Assembly: GCA_025356505.1 (NCBI GenBank)
Contig: JANXSV010000186.1
Location: 1-10,614 of the forward strand
Origin: Methylovirgula sp.
GTDB taxonomy: Bacteria > Pseudomonadota > Alphaproteobacteria > Rhizobiales > Beijerinckiaceae
Reading direction: 5' to 3'
Length of the DNA: 10,614 nucleotides
Shown here: in pieces, positions 6,404-10,614 of the stretch
How positions within the stretch are numbered: the stretch's first letter is position 1
Layout of the letters: each line of letters opens with the position of its first letter
The notes under the pieces: model-generated
Seen by the model: the letters and a program-made list of their open reading frames with translations, nothing else
What the model was told of the DNA's origin: nothing
The model's database searches: none
Program-made: the position numbers and the translations under genes

Positions 6404-7355
6404 GCGATCCAATTTCCACGACATGCGCACATGGAAGACCTGCGAGATCCCGATGGAGTTTTGCATCGTGTTCTGCTTGAACATGCCAGAAAGACGGCGT
6501 GCAGACAGACATGGCGAGCGAACGCGCCGTAATCATCGCCTTTGACCGCGAGGATACGGTTGTGCGTGCCTTCCAGTAGGCAAAATGATTTGCTTTTAAC
6601 TGGACGCCAATCTGCCGATATATCTGCGATGCAACGACAATTCCGCTGCGTGCCCCTAGCGGCAGAAAAGCCAAACCCGCCATGCCACTCGAATAGTAAT
6701 TTTCCGCCATTTCCAACAGCCTCGCCAAAGCCGCTTCGATTCTGGGAGTTCCTTGCGGTGCGGGTGACCTTAACGCACTTGGGTCTACATCTCCCACCAA
6801 GCTGGCCGGCAAATACCTTCGCCCCAGATTTGCATCCTCCTTCACATCCCGGCAAATGTTGGTGAGTTGCATGGCTATCCCAAGATCAATCGCGTGAGGC
6901 ATGGCAACTGGATCTCGGACATCGAGGACGGCGCACATCATGATACCGACCGTCCCCGCTACTCGAAAGCAGTATCTGAGCAACTCTGGCTCATCGGCAA
7001 TTCGCACTGTCTCAAGATCAGATGCTACGCCACGAATGAGCTCAAGTATCGCCTCTCTATAAATGTGACATTCATCAATCAACTGAAGGGCATCATTTAC
7101 AATTGCGTCTTCGGATCGTCGCGTAATGACGGCTGTTTCCACGCTTTTTAAAGCGGTTTTAGCGGCATCGGGTGAGGTCGCCTCGTCAACCAGGTCGTCC
7201 AAATATCGGCAAAAACGATAGAGGCGGGTTGCGCGCCTCGCATGGATATCGCTGAGCAAATGGCTAGCCCAATAAAAACTCTTACCTTTCGCCGCTAGAA
7301 TAGTTTTTGCTTGCTGGAAATCTGTTTCAGAAGACGTGGTGATGGCATCGCTCAT
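6396..7355 (-). CDS. crtB: Phytoene synthase
   Basis: Condenses two GGPP head-to-head into phytoene, the first committed C40 step. The 319-aa protein has both aspartate-rich Mg-binding motifs of the squalene/phytoene synthase family: RFCRYLDDLVDEA (residues 47-59, D53/D54/D57) and LTNICRDVKEDANLGRRYLP (164-183, D170/D174). Length is normal. The ATG at 7355 forms an ATGA overlap with the crtI stop, and its own stop overlaps crtY by 8 nt, which places it firmly in the operon. The last ~40 residues are less conserved in character than the core but remain in frame. Confidence 0.95.
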   Translation of the reverse strand: MSDAITTSSETDFQQAKTILAAKGKSFYWASHLLSDIHARRATRLYRFCRYLDDLVDEATSPDAAKTALKSVETAVITRRSEDAIVNDALQLIDECHIYREAILELIRGVASDLETVRIADEPELLRYCFRVAGTVGIMMCAVLDVRDPVAMPHAIDLGIAMQLTNICRDVKEDANLGRRYLPASLVGDVDPSALRSPAPQGTPRIEAALARLLEMAENYYSSGMAGLAFLPLGARSGIVVASQIYRQIGVQLKANHFAYWKARTTVSSRSKAMITARSLAMSVCTPSFWHVQAEHDAKLHRDLAGLPCAHVVEIGSHG

Positions 7356-8839
7356 AGCTGTGCCGCCGACGGAATAAGAGCATCAACCACTTTCGCAGAG
7401 CACAAAACGCCAGGCAGACCGCCGCCTGGATGAGTGCCTGCGCCAGTGAGATAGAGGTTTTTTATTCCTTCAGCCCGATTGTGAAACCGAAACCAGGCGG
7501 ATTGCCGAAAGAGTGGCGCAATGGAAAAGCCCGCGCCGTTGACACTTAGATAGTCGTTCCGGAAGTTTTCAGGCGTCATGTAAAAGTCAGATGTTATTGA
7601 AGATTTTAGGCCCGGCAAGATCGTTTCGTCCAGCGCCGAAATGATACGATCTTGAAGCCGCGGGCCTTGTACGTCCCAATCGATATGGCCAAGCAGATTT
7701 GGAACCGGACACAAGACATAGAAACTGTCACAACCCTCTGGCGCAAAGCTTGCGTCCGTTGCGGTAGGGCGATGGAGGTATAGCGAAAAATCTTTGGCCA
7801 ATATTTTTTGATTGAATATATCCTCGAGCAACTCTCGATAGCGGCCTCCCATCCATATCGTGTGGTGAGCAACCTTTGGATATGTGCGCGTAGTTCCGAA
7901 GAAAATGACGAACAGACCCATAGAATAGTGCGCTGCGCCCAGCTTTAGCTTTACAGCAGCAGACTGCTGTTTTTTCTCAACCATATTCTTGTAAACGTGA
8001 GCAGGGTCAGCATTGGAGATGATGAGATCAGCGGTTAGAAGTGTGCCGTCTTCGAGAGTTACCCCTGTCGCTGAACCGTCTTCTATGATGATCCGTGACA
8101 CCGTTGTCCCGAATTGTAGGCGGATGCCCTGCCTCAGCATGAGAGATTTTAAAGCCTGGGTAATTGCTCCGGTGCCCCCCATAGCGAAGTGAACTCCATA
8201 GGCACGTTCCAGATAGTGAATCAGGCCATATATGCTTGTTGTGTCAAACGGATTTCCACCTACAAGCAGAGGTTGGATAGAAAATGCCTGCCGCAGTTTC
8301 GGATTTTTCAGATATTTCGAAACCAACTGCCAGACCGTTTTGTAGCTCTGAAGCCGTACCAAGCTGGGTATCTGCTGCAGCATCGTCACAAAGCGGTCGA
8401 ACGGACGCGCTGAAAGCTGCGTGAATGCCACATCAAAAATGCGCTTCGAGTGGTCAAGGAGGGCCAGATAACCCTCTTTGTCGCCGGGCTCTATGCGCTC
8501 AATCTCTGCCAAAGTTTGCTCGATCGTGCCTCCATAGTCGAACGTATCGCCGTCTGCAAAGCGAAAGCGGTACCAAGGCGTAAGAGGCACGAGCGAAATG
8601 TGATCTGATAGCTTCTCGTTGAACAGCGCAAAAAGCTCATCCAGTAAAAAAGGCGCGGTAATGACTGTGGGCCCCGCGTCGTGGCGAAAGCCATTGCGCT
8701 CAAAAACTTGGGCGCGGCCCCCCACGTCCGCGCAGCGGTCTATGACTGTGACAGCATAACCTTTGGCGCGCAGTCTTAACGCTGCTGCCATGCCGCCGAA
8801 CCCTGCACCAATAACCAAAGCAGACTTAGTGTTACGCAT
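7352..8839 (-). CDS. crtI: Phytoene desaturase (CrtI type)
   Basis: FAD-dependent desaturase that converts phytoene to lycopene by successive dehydrogenations. The 495-aa protein starts with ALVIGAGFGGMAAALRLRAK (GAGFGG at 11-16), then VIDRCADVGGRA and FRHDAGPTVI, and ends with LYLTGAGTHPGGGLPGVLCS (about 462-481), the hallmark C-terminal flavin segment of bacterial CrtI. Size matches the family (about 490-510 aa). The number of desaturation steps cannot be read from sequence, but the crtY and blh partners imply lycopene as product. ATG 8839 lies two bases after the crtE stop; its TGA overlaps crtB as ATGA. Confidence 0.96.
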   Translation of the reverse strand: MRNTKSALVIGAGFGGMAAALRLRAKGYAVTVIDRCADVGGRAQVFERNGFRHDAGPTVITAPFLLDELFALFNEKLSDHISLVPLTPWYRFRFADGDTFDYGGTIEQTLAEIERIEPGDKEGYLALLDHSKRIFDVAFTQLSARPFDRFVTMLQQIPSLVRLQSYKTVWQLVSKYLKNPKLRQAFSIQPLLVGGNPFDTTSIYGLIHYLERAYGVHFAMGGTGAITQALKSLMLRQGIRLQFGTTVSRIIIEDGSATGVTLEDGTLLTADLIISNADPAHVYKNMVEKKQQSAAVKLKLGAAHYSMGLFVIFFGTTRTYPKVAHHTIWMGGRYRELLEDIFNQKILAKDFSLYLHRPTATDASFAPEGCDSFYVLCPVPNLLGHIDWDVQGPRLQDRIISALDETILPGLKSSITSDFYMTPENFRNDYLSVNGAGFSIAPLFRQSAWFRFHNRAEGIKNLYLTGAGTHPGGGLPGVLCSAKVVDALIPSAAQL

Positions 8840-8841
8840 AT

Positions 8842-9768
8842 TTAAGTTCGGCTGGCTAATTGGAGCGCCATGCTTTTCAAAAGGAAGCCCGAAGCCTTTG
8901 GAAGCGAAGCTGCTATCGTGGCAGCTGATTTAAGATGTTCCATGGCGGCTTCAAGCGCCACTTGCTCGGCGCTGTCGCTGTCACCAATTGCGCGCAGGAC
9001 GAGCACCGCATTTGCGCAATTGGCTGCTTTGCCGCGATTGCTGTCACTATCAACGTCTGCGAGATCGTCGAGTATCTGATACCCGACCGCGAAAGCATTT
9101 GCAGCTGCGACCGCTGGCTCAACGCTGTCCGCTCGATCTGCTGCAGTAAAAACAAGTTCGAAAGGTAATCTCAGCAGTGCGCCAGACTTTGCTGAGGCAA
9201 CTGCTTTGTAATCATCAAAACTAGGGATAATCGCTGTAGCGCTATGTTCAGAACACTGCCCATGAACTAGCGTCGAGACGCAAGTATGTACCAAGGTTAG
9301 GAGTTTAGGCAGTTTGGTAACATCGCTCATCGAAGTCAGAGCCGCGTAACCTGCAGACAACAAGAGGTCACCAGCGCAAATGGCAACGTTGTGACCATAC
9401 AAAGCCCACACAGATTTTTGGCCTCTGCGCTCAATGGCTTTATCATGGATGTCATCATGCACAAGTGATGCATTATGAATGAGCTCTACCACCGAGGCTA
9501 TGGCGACCGCATCGTGAGCAGACAGTTTCATAGAGAGCGCTACATGAAGCGCGAGGCGAGCCCTTATCCTTTGGCCTCCCGAAGCGATGTGATAATTCGC
9601 TGCTTCGTGAGCTGTTGACGGGTTAAGTCCGGCACTGAAGGCGAGAAGGTCTGCCATGGTATTTTCGACTTCGGGCAAAAGTGGGTCCGAGGTCGAGATG
9701 CCAGAAGAGACAGTCGGTTCGTGTCTGGAAAGCTCTGACACCTTCTCTGTTGCCGCTTGTGCGTGCAT
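8842..9768 (-). CDS. crtE: Geranylgeranyl diphosphate synthase (CrtE)
   Basis: Trans-prenyltransferase extending FPP/DMAPP with IPP to GGPP for phytoene synthesis. From ATG 9768 (GGTGGGGGA just upstream as ribosome-binding site) the product is 308 aa. Both Asp-rich motifs are present: LVHDDIHDKAIERRG (DDIHD at 105-109) and GYQILDDLADVDSD (QILDD, D234-D238). The usual GGKRIRP motif reads GGQRIRA (about 64-70), so the IPP-phosphate-binding Lys is replaced by Gln and Pro by Ala. The frame is open upstream to 9882, but that stretch (Lys/Gly/Ser-rich, overlapping the intergenic hairpin) is not typical and the ATG has the better start context. It is the first biosynthetic gene after the rhodopsin, 118 nt downstream of its stop. 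Confidence 0.93.
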   Translation of the reverse strand: MHAQAATEKVSELSRHEPTVSSGISTSDPLLPEVENTMADLLAFSAGLNPSTAHEAANYHIASGGQRIRARLALHVALSMKLSAHDAVAIASVVELIHNASLVHDDIHDKAIERRGQKSVWALYGHNVAICAGDLLLSAGYAALTSMSDVTKLPKLLTLVHTCVSTLVHGQCSEHSATAIIPSFDDYKAVASAKSGALLRLPFELVFTAADRADSVEPAVAAANAFAVGYQILDDLADVDSDSNRGKAANCANAVLVLRAIGDSDSAEQVALEAAMEHLKSAATIAASLPKASGFLLKSMALQLASRT

Positions 9769-9796
9769 TGTTCCCCCACCGACTTTGTCCTTCTTT

Positions 9797-9825
9797 TTGA
9801 CAGAACGCCAAACGAGGACTTTAAC
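9797..9825 (+). promoter_or_regulatory. Candidate antisense promoter between rhodopsin and crtE
   Basis: On the plus strand TTGACA (9797-9802, perfect -35) and TTTAAC (9820-9825, 4 of 6 to TATAAT) are exactly 17 bases apart. Transcription would start near 9832 and run through the hairpin at 9843-9874 to T6 at 9883-9888, antisense to the end of the rhodopsin message. This is a pattern match only and may be chance. Confidence 0.25.
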
Positions 9826-9842
9826 CTTTCCGGTATTTTTTG

Positions 9843-9874
9843 AAGTGCACCCGGGCGAAGTGCCGGGTGCACTT
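9843..9874. terminator. Intergenic hairpin after the rhodopsin gene
   Basis: A perfect 12-bp inverted repeat, AAGTGCACCCGG / CCGGGTGCACTT, with an 8-base loop, begins 13 bases after the rhodopsin stop (9889-9887). On the rhodopsin-coding strand it is followed by C and A6, not a U tract, so it is not a classic intrinsic terminator in that direction; a mRNA-stabilising or attenuating role is likely. On the plus strand a T6 tract follows after eight bases. Either way it separates rhodopsin expression from the crt genes. Confidence 0.6.
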
Positions 9875-9886
9875 GATCTCACTTTT

Positions 9887-10614
9887 TTACTTTACGGCCG
9901 CGTTGTCAGTCTCACTAACCGCAACGCTCCAGATGATTACGCCAAAGGCAATCTTATTCAAAACGTCAGCAAGATTGTAAATGACGTTCAAAGCTTTCAT
10001 GCTGTCTGCGGGATTTGCACCCGTGAGATACCCGAAAAAGTAGCCAATAGGATAAATTGCCCAGCCGAAAGTCACAATCAAACGCATCAAACGGAAGGCC
10101 GCCTGTACGGATGCTGGTGCTTTTTCTGCATTGATTTTGCCAGCTTCGCCGGCAAAGATTTCATACAGAATAAAGGCCCAACCGATCATGCCAACAATAA
10201 ACGCTGGCCAAACGCCGACATAACCGGCCTCACCAACATAACCGCCGATGAGCATAACGAGTGTACCAATCATCAGGCGCCAAAACACACCGCCTGGAAC
10301 TTTGGTGATTGCTGACAAGATCAGATAAAACTCGATCATCAGCAGTGGTACAGTGATGAGCCAGTCAATATAGCGGAAAACGGTTGGTGTTGAACCCGTC
10401 GTAACCCAGACGTCACGCATATAGAAGTAGTGTACTGCTGCGACCAGTGTCACAAGTCCCGACACTGTAAGAGAAGTTTTCCATTTTCCAGAAACGCGTT
10501 GTGTTTCAAGGAAGAAAAACGCTGTCGATGCGACCAATGCCATCGATATAAACCAAAACGATATGCCTACAAAGTCTTTCGGATCTAATGTAGCTCCGGC
10601 TGCAAATGCAGGGC
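9887..10614 (-). CDS. Proteorhodopsin, green-type light-driven proton pump (5' end outside window)
   Basis: Seven-helix retinal protein that pumps protons outward in light. The frame is open to the window edge, so the start and most of the signal peptide are missing; 241 codons are visible beginning PAFAAGATLDPKDF, which looks like the signal-peptide end. ATG 10543 is an internal Met in helix A. Key residues by comparison with the SAR86 EBAC31A08 protein: counter-ion His (H75 equivalent) in AAVHYFYMRDVW; RYIDWLITVPLLMIEFYL gives the proton acceptor Asp (D97 equivalent, codon 10366-10364), Leu at tuning position 105 (10342-10340) and proton donor Glu (E108, 10333-10331); retinal Lys (K231 equivalent, 9955-9953) in LADVLNKIAFG. 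DTE-type motif plus Leu predicts a green-absorbing proton pump. It heads the crt-blh-idi operon, separated from crtE by 118 nt with a hairpin. Confidence 0.95.
   Translation of the reverse strand, partial: PAFAAGATLDPKDFVGISFWFISMALVASTAFFFLETQRVSGKWKTSLTVSGLVTLVAAVHYFYMRDVWVTTGSTPTVFRYIDWLITVPLLMIEFYLILSAITKVPGGVFWRLMIGTLVMLIGGYVGEAGYVGVWPAFIVGMIGWAFILYEIFAGEAGKINAEKAPASVQAAFRLMRLIVTFGWAIYPIGYFFGYLTGANPADSMKALNVIYNLADVLNKIAFGVIIWSVAVSETDNAAVK

Noticed and set aside
6404-6484. Longer N-terminus for CrtY starting at 6484
   Set aside because: The extra 27 residues lie within crtB, lack family similarity, and ATG 6403 places the Rossmann fold at the usual distance from the start.
9769-9882. Longer N-terminus for CrtE starting at 9882
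   Set aside because: It would read through the intergenic hairpin; ATG 9768 has a good ribosome-binding sequence and gives a normal-length protein.
9656-10315. 219-codon plus-strand frame antisense to rhodopsin
   Set aside because: It mirrors the codon structure of the rhodopsin gene on the other strand and has no recognisable protein features.

Overview
The window looks like a marine alphaproteobacterial chromosome carrying a complete proteorhodopsin/retinal photosystem cassette next to a tRNA-associated integrase. The host guess rests on the NagZ N-terminus at the left edge and on the gene content and order of the pigment cluster (rhodopsin, crtE, crtI, crtB, crtY, blh, type-2 idi). It is an inference; a Rhodobacterales- or SAR116-like marine bacterium is plausible, but I cannot fix the genus.

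Left part (1-516): the 5' end of nagZ (minus strand, running off the window) is a G+C-rich housekeeping gene (about 62% in a hand count of bases 1-240). A plausible promoter follows, then an intact tRNA-Gln(TTG) with encoded CCA (442-516). Next (658-2784) is a large tyrosine recombinase pointing away from the tRNA, with visibly lower G+C (40-48% in sampled lines). This is the usual arrangement of an element integrated at the 3' end of a tRNA gene. The recombinase keeps all its catalytic residues, but its C-terminal tail is broken by an apparent one-base deletion. Between it and the pigment genes lies an unassigned stretch and then a truncated IS6-family insertion sequence (about 3086-3303).

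Right part (3293-10614, all minus strand): read in transcription order, a proteorhodopsin (5' end outside the window, Leu at the colour-tuning position, so predicted green-absorbing) is followed by a strong intergenic hairpin. Then come crtE (GGPP synthase), crtI (phytoene desaturase), crtB (phytoene synthase), crtY (lycopene cyclase), blh (beta-carotene cleavage to retinal) and idi/fni (type-2 IPP isomerase). The six biosynthetic genes are packed with a 2-nt gap and 4-nt or 8-nt overlaps, so they should be one translationally coupled operon. Together they convert IPP/DMAPP to GGPP, phytoene, lycopene, beta-carotene and finally retinal, the chromophore of the proton pump encoded at the head of the cluster.

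Points of most interest: (1) the photosystem lies beside a tRNA-Gln integrase, which suggests delivery as a genomic island; (2) the IS6 terminal repeat supplies the last codons and the stop codon of idi; (3) the integrase tail frameshift; (4) a nine-base C tract inside blh; (5) a hairpin with a near-consensus antisense promoter between the rhodopsin and crtE.
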